From Cladophialophora immunda (taxonomy: Eukaryota; Ascomycota; Eurotiomycetes; Chaetothyriales; Herpotrichiellaceae): a DNA stretch of 64,000 nt. The translations under genes were made by a program, and so were the position numbers. Of this stretch, positions 23,837-33,900 are shown piece after piece. The DNA is taken from contig NW_015622547.1 in assembly GCF_000835495.1 (NCBI RefSeq), forward strand, positions 3,658,001-3,722,000, written 5' to 3'. The notes beneath the pieces were generated by a model, which saw only the letters and a list, made by a program, of their open reading frames with translations, was not told the origin of the DNA and did not search any database. How positions within the stretch are numbered: position 1 is the stretch's first letter; every line of letters begins with the position of its first letter.

Positions 23837-25587
23837 TCAGGACCCATCTGCCCAAAATGCGTTGCCCATCTCCGAGAACGCCGCCGAAGAAAAGTCCATC
23901 GCGTCGTCGGCGCGGAGGAGCTGGCCCTCAGTTCCTTTCTGCGAGGAATCCACTTTGAATCCGCGTACCTCCATGGCAGCCTTGCGTCCCGGGTCACCTG
24001 TCTTCATTCGAGGCATGAAGCTAGCGATCCTGATCTCCCGGTCAGGCCAGATTGAGCGCGCCTCGCGATAGGCGTGGTATATTGGGTCATTGGTGGCTGA
24101 GGTGACTTGGTCTGCTGAAGGGTAGGCCGAAGCGGGTGAAAACTCCCAGTCCAGCTCCTGTTCCTGTCGCCAGCGTGACAAAATATCCTGGTATTCGATC
24201 AAATTCCAGGGCCAGAAAGCTCGCCCATACACTGATGAACCTGTCGCAATCATAGCCTCTCGGATTCTGCTCTGCTCAGAAAGCCTTTTTGAATCGGAAC
24301 CATGGTATGTGCGCAATAACACTTGGTCTTGTCTGTTCTTCAGATTTGCGACAACGAAGCTAACATAGATATGTCTATGTAAGATAGGCAAAACTTTAGC
24401 CGAACAGAAGAGGAAACTTACGTGTATTCATCCCTAGTGGTGGGGAGGGATTCATCTTCCGAAGCCAGCATTGGTTGCCAGATAGTTTCTGTGAATCCCT
24501 CATCGTTTGTTATTAGCTCAAATACCAATGGCCACCAGGGAGACAATCTGGGACAGTCATCCAAAGTGAAACCAAGTCGTCCGAGAAATAGGGCATTGAG
24601 ACTTCACAAAAACAGAAATCAGTAAAGATTATCCAAGGAATCCGCATGCCCGGGGTTGACTCACCCCCCAACACCAACGCCGCCGATAAGGTCAAATGCA
24701 TCACATGGTTTCAGGCCCGGGGTTGTCGCATTCATGAGGTTCTCCATAAAGTTGACCAGCGCAATCGGATCACAATCCGGTCCGTCTGTCAAGTTCAGTA
24801 GGTGCAAGAGCCGGCGAACCCAAGAACGCACCACCGAGTGAGAGAACTCTGACTGGCTTTGAGCTTTCAGACGATCCGCCTAGACTCCACGGCTGAGACT
24901 CAACAGTGAGATGCCCAACTATCCAAGAATGGCTTCAATGGATCACAACGTACTTTTGCGTCTGGCTCAAACTTCCGCGCGTACCGCTCCTTGCCGTTGC
25001 ACCGAACAAGGCGTTCTTGCGACTCGTCGAACCATCCGTCGAGCCTTGGTATAACTTCGTCGGTGATGCTGCAGATGGAGACAGCGTTGGCCTCACCGGC
25101 GTCGGTCTCGTCCAAGATTTCAGCCGGTTTCAGTTCAGGAGTGTCCACGAGGCCTGCAATCTGTTTCAATACCAGCAAGTCATCTTCGCCGGCTACCATC
25201 ACAGGAATCTCGCATGGCGGTATGAGCTGCTCTCCCTTTTTGAATTTTCTCACGAGCAGATTCCCATGATGTCGCTGCCTCGGGATCGCGCCAGTAGCTG
25301 TATGGCTCCTCGGAGGCCATGATATCTCGCAAGTCAGGTAAAAGCACCCTGCCTAATGTCGATTTCGCGGGCTCCAGACTCAATCAGCTATATGCCGCTT
25401 CTCGACACCCCGACGCGACGAATGAGCCGATATTCACCTGGATCGATTCATTCCCAACAGAAGGCCAGCTGGCACCGCAAATGTCGCCGACTCGATACGC
25501 CAGCTGGAATTTCCAAAGTGGTCTCGGGTGCGGCTCCATCGAGTTTCGCCGTCTACCCCAAGTGCGTGCAGCCGAAGAGGCGGGATA
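23837..25587 (-). CDS. patatin-like protein with degenerate active site, 5' end unresolved
   Basis: I find an in-phase chain of six exons on the minus strand: 25438-25587, 25254-25378, 24954-25153, 24665-24852, 24422-24601 and 23837-24374. The introns have GTGAAT, GTGAGA, GTACGT, GTGAGT and GTAAGT donors. Joined, the C-terminal part aligns by eye with the patatin (iPLA2-like) phospholipase fold. CDAFDLIGGVGVGG then LNALFLGRLGFTLDDC matches the nucleophile elbow region, SFVVAN...VLLRTY the next strand, IREAMIATGSSVYG the EAARATSAAP helix, and NDPIYHAYREARSIWPDREI the NNP...EA..LWP...I block. The serine of GxSxG is Gly, the oxyanion DGGGxR motif is not recognisable, and the catalytic DGG/DA is not seen. 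The first exon is unidentified. It may be a non-enzymatic paralogue or a gene in early decay. Confidence 0.6.
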
Positions 25588-25838
25588 CTGGATTTGTATG
25601 GCGGTATGCTTTTTGTATCATTCAATCACATGGAACGACTCAATCGACGATTTTCTCGCCCGCAAGGGTACAAGTGATGACTTTTAGCTTGCCGTCCACC
25701 GTGCGAATGGCAATCTAAGACTGGGGAAAATAGACCGGCAGGCTTGTCGACTTGAACGGCCACTATAAGGTGCCCATGAGAAGAAGAGAACCAGGCGTGA
25801 GAGTTTTCATAGCCGGCCTATTTGGCGGAAGAGGCTTA

Positions 25839-25878
25839 TCTCCTGTTCCGTGGATTTGGCACTTTTTTTCTTGGCACT
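25839..25878 (+). repeat. left terminal inverted repeat (40 bp)
   Basis: Identical over 40 bp to the reverse complement of 27828-27867, including a run of seven T. The match stops immediately after GGCACT. Confidence 0.92.
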
Positions 25879-25948
25879 AGTACGTCATTGTTTACCAACC
25901 TTTGTTTACCTCGCGAATCGATGTCTCTACCATACAATTATAGCAATC

Positions 25949-27790
25949 ATGAGGCGATCTACTAGACAGAAACAGCCAAAACGATTCTTTGACGATATAA
26001 CTGTACCCAGAGAACATGAACAGCCAAAAAAAGCAAAAAAATCGGCTCCGGAACCACTTGAAACGCGTCCCGCAGAACAGCCTCCACCACAGGAAGTTAA
26101 AGAACTCACCGACCAACCAACACCTCAATATTCTCCACCAATTCAGGTCCAATTTGTGCCATTCAACCTTCGCTGGATAGAGAACGATCCATTCTCTCTA
26201 TTTATGAAGTTCCTGGGCGAATCAAGTGTTATAGCGATTGTGAACGCGATAAATGTAAGGGCGACTAGCTTAATGGGGCCCCACCAACGTCGAGTGCGAT
26301 CCTGGCACCCGTTGAGCTCTGGAGAACTTCTCTGCTGGCTAGGAATTCTATTTTATCTAGCAAATTATACTGGCAGAAGAAGAGACTATCAGTGGGATCG
26401 ATTGCGTCGATTTATGTCGCAGGAACGGTGGGAACAGATCCATCGATTCCTGACCTTCAATATCGACACTATTCAACCATCACAAATCGACCAATCTTAG
26501 GGCTTTTTACGATCGAGATTAGAGCCTATCTATTCCACTGTTCGCGCTAATTGTTAGGCTGCGATTTATCCATCGTCCTGGCTATCTGTTGACGAGGTAA
26601 TGGTGCCGTTCTGTGGCCGTTCTAGGCACACCGTGAAGTAGAAAGGTAAGCCCATTAAGGAGGGCTTCAAGGTGTGGTGCCTAGGCTGTATAGGCGGCTA
26701 CTATTACGATTGGCTATTACATAGCCCTGTGGAAGGCGCAGAAGGCTGTAATCGCAGACGACCGATCGCGTTTGCGCGAGATGCCAAAGGGACCCCTATT
26801 ATGCTATCGGAGACCTTCCAAGTGCCAGTGGTACTCCTGAAGAGACTGAAAGACCACTATCCTCACCGCAAATGGCTAGTGTTCCTGGACAATCTATTTC
26901 TCAATCTTAACGTTGCTCATACGTTACTAGCCCTCAACATCGGCGTAATGGGCACGACACGCAAAAACTCAAAGGGCCTACCTGAGAAGTTGCTCACGCT
27001 TAAGGACCTCAACCAGGCACTTATCTATGGAGGATACGTTGCAATCGTCAAGGAGAACGTTCTATGCTTTGCCTGGCAGGATAATAACATTGTCCTGGGC
27101 ATTACCACAGCGTTCTCGCTTGATAAGGTCGGCGACTTTATCGTTCGCGACCGTAGACGACCAGGAGATGCCTTAACAAACGCCAGGATCGCCCTACCAG
27201 TGTTCGGCGATGAATGGGTTAAACCACTACCTATTCCGCTCGCGATCGACGCCTATAACCACAGCATGAATGCTGTCGACGTGGCTAACCAGATCCGATC
27301 AGGATTCAGCTGCCACTGACAATGTGAGCGCCGTAATTGGCGCCCACTAGCCTGGTGGTTACTAGATGTGTGCCTGACCAATTCTTTCGTTGTCTGGCGT
27401 TCCAGGCAGTCTCAATCTCGCCGTAATCGCACCCACTTACGCGAGCAGTTTAATCAACAATTGATCGATTCGCTCCTTATGAAAGGCACTGAGCACGAGG
27501 TAGAGAGGCGTCCAACTAGGAGGAGATGTGCCTGGGGCTCTCGACACCCTGAGGACTGTCAACAGGGCGCCAATGAGCATAAAACAGAGCGTCAACAACG
27601 TCGCCGTCGTCGCCAGAACGCTCGGCGGCCTGCGTTGGCCGAGATAACTAACGGATCTCGCGCCACCAAACGCTCAAAAAACACGCAATTTGGCTGCAAT
27701 GCCTGTGGGGTGAATCTATGTATCAAAGGGGGATGCTTTCGTAAATACCATATAGATTTACATAGAAATTTGCTGTGGAATAGTATTTGA
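25949..27790 (+). pseudogene. piggyBac-family transposase with four in-frame stops
   Basis: A 614-codon frame from MRRSTRQKQPKRFF that never shifts but is cut by four stops: TAG at 26498, 26555 and 26639, and TGA at 27317. The domain order is a basic N-terminus, a PGBD-type N-terminal block (WHPLSSGELLCWLGILFY), then the catalytic core. All expected acidic residues are retained: VDEVMV (Asp codon at 26591), FLDNLFL (26888) and NAVDVANQ (27278). The C-terminus carries a Cys/His-rich tail (GCNACGVNLCIKGGCFRKYH) like the family's cross-brace zinc finger. Every stop could come from CAG or CGA by one C-to-T change. No active product is expected. Confidence 0.85.
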
Positions 27791-27827
27791 TGTCTAAATC
27801 TATCCCCGTGGTGGCATCGTTTTGCCA

Positions 27828-27867
27828 AGTGCCAAGAAAAAAAGTGCCAAATCCACGGAACAGGAGA
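27828..27867 (-). repeat. right terminal inverted repeat (40 bp)
   Basis: Reverse complement of 25839-25878 without mismatch. It is followed by TA and then unrelated flank. Confidence 0.92.
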
Positions 27868-27869
27868 TA

Positions 27870-28424
27870 GCATTTGTTTTCGGATGACCACAATTTACAA
27901 GGGGAGTCCGTACGGCGTTTCGAAGCACACTGGTTCTACGTGCCGTCCATTGACGTGCAGCGCGGCAGATAAGGGCAGGATTGCATTGCACTTCTTCGTC
28001 CGCTCGGGTAGATCCTTCAGCGGTTACTACATGAATAATGGACCAGGAGGAACCATACTCGTCTCCACAACACAAAATATCAAGTTTGTGACCGAGGCCA
28101 AAAACGGCACTAGCAGCACGGGAGGGAACATTTAGATACCATTAGTCAAAACCTTATCTCGCCTCTAAGGACTACCATCATCCCCCTGAGGACTGCTCCC
28201 TTTGTGTCGGCGGCAGAGTCGACAGGAAGCAGACTGCCGACCAGGATTCAATTCTCCCATCCCTTCTTGGACATGGAGTAACCCCGTCTGCACTCCATGT
28301 ATTATAGATAGGACCTCTTGATCGCGATGGGTGGTGAATATGGCCTCGATTGCTTTCAACCTCTCTAGACACTCGCGAAATTCCGAATGAGGCGACATGG
28401 TGGGTGGAGGATGGAAGGATAACT
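27870..28424. other. short intergenic stretch with an unassigned minus-strand frame
   Basis: Contains a minus-strand frame at 28165-28398 (77 codons, starting MSPHSEFRECLERLKAIEAIF) that reads like a coiled helical peptide ending in a CRLCRRHKG segment. It has no neighbours or family I recognise. It may be a remnant of a transposon-encoded protein. Support is weak. Confidence 0.3.
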
Positions 28425-28690
28425 GCGGTAGAGGAGGGGAGGATAGCTGCGCTGAGTGGAGGATGGGAGGATGATAGCTGGTAGCTATCTACCGCAGCTA
28501 TCAACCGCAACATCTATCATCCACCCACCGCAGCATCCATCATCCACTCAGCGCAGCAGCTACCTTCGCGTCCTCCACCTATTAGCTACGGTGGAAGACG
28601 GGAAGATAGCTGCTGCGGTGGATGGATGATGGATGCTGCGGTTGATAGCTGTTGTGATTGATAGCTGCGGTGGAGGTTGATGGCTGCTGA
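28425..28690. repeat. hairpin-rich repeat block with short inverted and direct repeats
   Basis: The motif GATAGCTGCGGTGGA and variants recur on both strands. Exact inverted pairs include CAGCTATCAACCGC at 28495-28508 with its complement at 28638-28651, and CTGCGCTGAGTGGA at 28447-28460 with its complement at 28543-28556. The block could fold into nested hairpins. It lies next to a GGGTGAG/CTCACCC-rich GC block (about 28745-28860). I read it as a decayed transposon end or a minisatellite. Confidence 0.6.
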
Positions 28691-29285
28691 GGGCTCGGTG
28701 AAAAAGTTGCAGTTTCGCCAAGAGGAGGTAAATCGACGCCCAGCTCACCCCGCTTACGGACGAGGGTGACGCCGCCCTGCGCTCACCCCGGTCGCACGCG
28801 AGCCAGGGTGAGGCCAGGGTGAGCCCGGTGACGCCTCACCCGTGTCTCACCCACCGTGGGGGCCGCGACGCCTCGCGCCTAGGCACCAAGCGCCCGCCCC
28901 TCGACTCGAAGTTCACCTAGGGGAGATGAACGCGGCTGCTGTGATTGGCCTTTCGAATGCACAGTCGTAAAAACCACCGTGGCTGCCAGCTCAGCCAGTT
29001 AAACGAGAGGACGGTTTAAAAGCGGCGTCGCTAATTCCACACTCGAAAGGCTACTATCTTGACTAGAAAGACCTTTAATCGTCTCAGCGTACTACCTGTC
29101 ACTTATAAATCCGAGTCTACTCGCCTTTACTATGAAGGGGATAGAAGATATATTAATAAAGAATCCCTTTCCCCGCTTTCGCGAGTTTCCCTTTCTTCCG
29201 CCTATCTCTCTCGACGCTACTATCTGTTCGCTCTGCTGTCAGTGCTGGAGGTTCACAGCAGGAAAAGCTGGTCTTCAAAGATAGC

Positions 29286-29513
29286 TTACTTGCCGCTGAC
29301 AGGCAGTGGTGGTGGTATAGCACTCTTAGCGTTCTGTTCTCTCTGGTGGATATCGAACTGGAGCTGTTTGTTCGCTGCACGGGAGATTCTCTCGTCTTCT
29401 CTCTCCTTGCGCCGTTTAGCCTGTTCAGCCAGCTTTATCTCTCGTGCAGTTACACGCATACTCTTACGCTCCTCGATTTGACGTCTTTTCTCAGCCTTCT
29501 CTTGGCCCTCCAT
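29286..29513 (-). pseudogene. probable C-terminal remnant of a Fot1/pogo-type transposase
   Basis: A 75-codon highly charged coiled-coil frame (KAEKRRQIEERKSM...KLAEQAKRRKERED...AANKQLQFDIHQRE) ending in IPPPLPVSGK. This composition, including the QLQ-DIH element, is what I associate with the C-terminal tail of fungal Tc1-mariner (Fot1-like) DDE transposases. The catalytic core is absent from the 1 kb around it, so only a fragment remains. It could instead be an unrelated charged peptide. Confidence 0.4.
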
Positions 29514-29632
29514 CTAGTGCCAGGTGCTAAATCTTAGCGCAGAACTACCTTTATATGCACCCCCCCCGTGCCTAGGTAAAGCTGTGTTTCCCTCGCGTCA
29601 CGGAGTTGTACGACTCTCAGACGAAGCCGGCT

Positions 29633-30532
29633 TTATGGTCCGTGTTCAGAATCCTTCGCCTCGCCGTCTGGGTTAGACGTCTGAAGAAGATCATACGCCT
29701 CCTTGCTCATCCCCGCAAGAATGAGATTGGCCGCGGAAACTCGCTTTTTGTCGTCCCCTTCGTCACCATCATCAAGGACCTCCTCCTCTTCTTCCTCCTT
29801 CCCCATACTCAACTGATGCCAATCTGCTCTGAGTTCCGACTTCAGGACAATCTTCGTTTTCAGCTGCGGGAACCATTTCGCATTCCATTCGAAATACCAC
29901 TCAGTTCCGATAACGTCATAGGCAATGGCGAAAACAAGCTTGTCGGTGATTTCGCCTTCCCTGCGGTGACCGGCGTTCTTCACAACAGCCCCGGACGCCT
30001 CCACCTTCGTGGCGTTGCCGTCAGTGGTTCCAAATTTGGCTTGCCCCGAATGGGAGCTGCGGTCCTTGGTGCTCCTCATCCACGTTGACTCTTCGCAAGT
30101 CAGGAATGCTGAGACCATGTAGGCTTTCCCGCCATTTTCGCGGACTAGCTGTGTCACCTCCTGCGCGAACCTGTCATTCTCCAGCAGTTTTCTAAACTTC
30201 CAGTCGTTTTGTGTCAGTGTGTAACGCTGAATCTGCGCCTTTAGCTCGAACGACTGAGTGGTATTGGTTTTGTTGGTATAGCTGAAGAGCTGCTCCAGAC
30301 GAGCTTTCAAGGTGGTATTCATCCCTGAAGTCATCGAGGCTGTCGGCTCCACAGCAATAGGGTCGGGGAGAAGATTCGGAAGGACTTCTGAGAGCACGAG
30401 GGGACTAGGTTCATCGAGGTTCGGGATGAATTTTCGGCCGGGGTTCAGTGGATTGGCCACTACTCGGCACATGAGCGACGAGACGACATTTCCGTGCAAT
30501 GGGTATGGTAGGACGAAGTATAGATTATCCAT
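29633..30532 (-). CDS. gasdermin-like protein (RCD-1/HET-Q1 type)
   Basis: Single-exon gene of 299 residues starting MDNLYFVLPYPLHGN; ATG context CAGTCATGG. The N-terminus VLPYPLHGNVVSSLMCRVVANPLNPG, a QRYTL...KFRKLL helical block and a DKLVFAIAYDVIGTEWYFEW strand fit my recollection of fungal gasdermin-like proteins, whose size (about 250-300 residues) also matches. A run of Glu/Asp at about 246-261 forms a linker, followed by a basic KKR and a 35-residue tail with one amphipathic helix (VSAANLILAGMSKEAYDLLQ). Known fungal members are held inactive by such a short tail until a protease removes it; the freed N-terminal part then makes membrane pores and kills the cell. The divergent neighbour encodes a CHAT protease, the expected partner. 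Family assignment is by eye and rests partly on context. Confidence 0.7.
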   Translation of the reverse strand: MDNLYFVLPYPLHGNVVSSLMCRVVANPLNPGRKFIPNLDEPSPLVLSEVLPNLLPDPIAVEPTASMTSGMNTTLKARLEQLFSYTNKTNTTQSFELKAQIQRYTLTQNDWKFRKLLENDRFAQEVTQLVRENGGKAYMVSAFLTCEESTWMRSTKDRSSHSGQAKFGTTDGNATKVEASGAVVKNAGHRREGEITDKLVFAIAYDVIGTEWYFEWNAKWFPQLKTKIVLKSELRADWHQLSMGKEEEEEEVLDDGDEGDDKKRVSAANLILAGMSKEAYDLLQTSNPDGEAKDSEHGP

Positions 30533-30947
30533 GACTGTTGTTTGGCACGCAGCGGCAAGCGGTGCTCTGTGGACTCTGGCGTGGTATGATTAAACGACAA
30601 GAAATTCAGAAGAAGCGCACTTCGAGTTCCCGTTGAGGCTCCGGCCGTGTCGCTGCAGCCTGCCCGGGGTCGGCGAATCGGCGCTCCTCCTTCTCCAACA
30701 CCCAACGACGACCTGCATTCACACAGGCTTTTGCACGGAGCGACCTGGACTTTGTAGCTCCATGGCTTACTTCATGGTGACTGTTACCCATTAAACCAGA
30801 TAACACCGCTGATGCCTTTTGAACGGAAGAACAAACAGCCCGAGCCTCACCGCCAGAGTCTTGACGTTCAACTCGCTTCGACGCTGATTCTCGCACCCAG
30901 CTCAAGACTCTAGACGCCGAGTATCTGTTCGGAAGAATTGAAGCACA
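30533..30947. promoter_or_regulatory. shared divergent promoter of the gasdermin-like and CHAT genes
   Basis: The two start codons are 415 bp apart and point away from each other, so this stretch must hold both promoters. Co-regulation is plausible but no defined operator can be seen. No longer open frame is supported. Confidence 0.6.
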
Positions 30948-33900
30948 ATGCAGACATTAACCATCACGGCACTCCAGTCGACTGGAACATCGAGCTGGAG
31001 GGTAGCAGTGTCCAGGGAAGTTTCATTCCAATATGATGCAACCGAAAGAGATGTTCACGATCCTTTTACCTCTGAACAAGAGCGTGAATGCCAGTGGTAT
31101 TTAGAGGAATATGCGACACGCAGTCCGTTTGAGGAAGGACGAGCACGGCGCTTTTCACAATCAATTGAAGAATATGCTCAAGATCTATTTCGCCAGCTTG
31201 ATCTGCGAAGCGTCCTATCGTTGCACCACTCTCCGGCAGACAGGCAGCCAGAACATCTCACGATCGAAATTGCCACCCTTGCAAATCCGAACCCAACTCT
31301 TATCAACCAAGCAGCCTTTCATCGGCTACATTGGGAACTCCTGGAAACTCCTGAGCTTTGGGATTCTTTCTTCTCAAAGGTGACAGTGGTGCGAAAAGTT
31401 CCCCCGGATCACACCCTTACGCCAGAAGCTTCATCGCATACTCCGCCACGTTCTTCAAATTTACCCGACAAGCAGACATACAATGTGCTTCTTGTCGTTG
31501 CGCGTGATTTGCGGGAGCATGACAACGATGCACTTCCGGACTCGGTTCTAAATGCACACCTTCGGATGCAACCGATCCTGGAGACTTTGACAGACAGGCC
31601 TCCACTGAGGGTTGAAGTCGTACGGCCCGGAACATTCGCCGCTCTGGAGCAGCACTTGCGGCACGCCACTCAACTCCACGGGCCTGGATATTTTGACGTG
31701 GTCCACTTCGATATGCATGGCATCGTGAAAATGGTCGCACAAGGCTCGCAAAAAAAGCTGTACGTCTTTTCCCCATGTCGCTAACGCTCAATCTCACTCA
31801 TATGTTGGCCACTGACTTTAAACAGATCCCCAAAAAGCTTCTTGAAATTTGCTCATCCTGACCTCAGCGGACGGCTTCAGCTTGTCTCAGCCTCGCGGGT
31901 GGCGGAGCTTCTCAATGACCATCAAATCGACAGAGTCGTATTGACGGCCTGCAAGACCGCGACAAGCGGAGACGGCATGGACGCAAACTTGGCCAAAACA
32001 TTTGTGTCGAAGGGCATGTCCGACGTCCTAGGCATGTCATTTGAATTCCTGAGCTCTGCGACGACTACGTTTGCCGAAACGTTCTACCGCTCAATCTGTG
32101 CTGACTTGACATCCTTTGCTGAGGCATCGAGCGAGGCCAGGGGAGCCCTTCGTGCCGATGCTCAGAGAGAAGCCAGATTTGGGATCATGGTCCTAGTGGT
32201 TGACTGGTATGTCCCAGTGACCTATGCGTCTACGGTTGATCGTAGATCATCTTACCCTGTCTGCGTGTCTTCCCAGTCAAACATACGGACCCCCGCAAGT
32301 GGAATTGCTACGAAACCGACGCCTGATGCGGCTTTGTTGGTTGGCCGTGAATTCGACGTCCTTCGACTGGAGGCAAAATTGGCAACTAATGCTATCGTGG
32401 CCATGGGCGGGCGCTCAGGCACTGGAAAGTCACGCCTACTGCGGCATCTTTCATATGTTTGGGAAGCTACCAGATTTGCGGACCGAGTCCTTTACGTTGA
32501 TGCGAAATTCGCTTCCGGTAATGGTCAAACTCTTCTTTCAATGGTAATCAACAAATTGCTCTGGTCTGGTGTTTCTTTGCCTCTTTCCGAAAGTGACGAT
32601 CGTATCCTCTCGGAAAATTGGGAATTCTTCGAAAGAACGGCCCTCGACGAACGGACGTCAACAATACTCGTCCTCGACAATTTGGACGATGCTCTTCGAT
32701 TGGTCGAAGCCTGCGACGCGAGTAATATCAACGAAACCATCCTACCGGATCTTCAGAAGTTGTTTAGCATTGCGCGTCGGGCGCCGAACACTTTGAGTTC
32801 CAGGAAAAGCCTGACCATACTGGTCTCGAGTCGTTGGATCGCAAGCCGATGGTGCAATCTATTCGAGATCGAGCTCCCTTACTTTCTGCTCGGCGGACTC
32901 CGTCTTGCATCGGCATTAAATCTTGCGCAGAAGATTCTTGGACCTCCTGTCAGAGAAACTCCATCCTTGATGGCCGAACGGGTTGATGCTTTGGAAGACA
33001 TTGTCAATTTGCTGGACCGATTACCAGGACCGTTATTTGTTGTCTTGCGGCAGTTCCACAAAATGGAAATGCCACTGGCTGAATACTACAACGCCCTTCT
33101 GTGCGGACGGCTTGACAGAAGACTTAAGCTCGGTTCCGAAACCGAACAATTCGAAGTCGGAGGGAGCACGTTCCTCTCGATGTTAACACCAGTGCTGGAG
33201 CCTCGTCTGATGAGCAATTGGTTTAGCATACCGGAACCAGTGGCACTGAGGACCTTTTATAGCTTGTCGGTCTTTTGGAACGAAGGCCCAGAATGGCATC
33301 GGTATACCGATCTGCTGGTGCAAACAGGGATCCTCGAGGGAATCGAACCTGCCTCGCCAACACACGAGAAGGATTTCCTGGAGAAAACGGGAAATATTAT
33401 TTGGCATCTCAAGGATCTTGACGGACTCGATTATGAAGGAAGCAGTATTACCTGGATTCATCCACTGCTTACGCTGAGTCTCCGGAACATGATTCAGGAT
33501 GCAGACCCAGCATGCCATTACCATTTACAAGATGCGCTAGGTCCATCAATCTGGAAAGGTCTCTTCGCGGAGCTACTCCACGGAATGCTTCAGCGTTGGA
33601 AGGCGAAGAATGCCGGGCACACTTCATTCGCAGGGCTTGCGCAATCGTCGAAGAGCGGGAGGCAAAACCTGGCCTTGTGCATAGAGGCATGCCTGCATAC
33701 GCCACTCCGAACCAACGAGTGGCCGCTCCAATATTTCAGCAGTTGGGTCTCTCTTTACCGCTATACGATGACTAGTCGCGAACAATCGGACTTCTTGGCG
33801 TCTTTGAGTAGGGCGTTGCGGAAGGTGGTCAAATTTGTGGACTCAGACGATTCTCCTGAGCTGAGAAACTGGCACTTGATTTGGACAATTCTTCATTGGA

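Larger units (their letters stand above)
25839..27867 (+). mobile_element. piggyBac-type DNA transposon, complete ends, inactivated
   Basis: A 2,029-bp element bounded by 40-bp perfect terminal inverted repeats (TCTCCTGTTCCG...). Each end is flanked by the dinucleotide TA (25837-25838 and 27868-27869). The single internal gene encodes a DDE transposase of the piggyBac superfamily. A 4-bp TTAA duplication, usual for classic piggyBac, is not present. The TA could be a 2-bp target duplication or simply part of the repeat. The element sits between the pseudo-patatin gene and the gasdermin/CHAT pair. Confidence 0.85.

Noticed and set aside
27884..28135. 83-codon frame just right of the transposon
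   Set aside because: No motif, no splice support and no homologous feel; probably chance.
32207..32276. Donor- and acceptor-like signals (GTATGT ... CCCAG) inside the CHAT gene
   Set aside because: Removing the 70 bp would shift the frame and destroy the CHAT end motif DWYVPVTY; the unspliced frame reads through without a stop.
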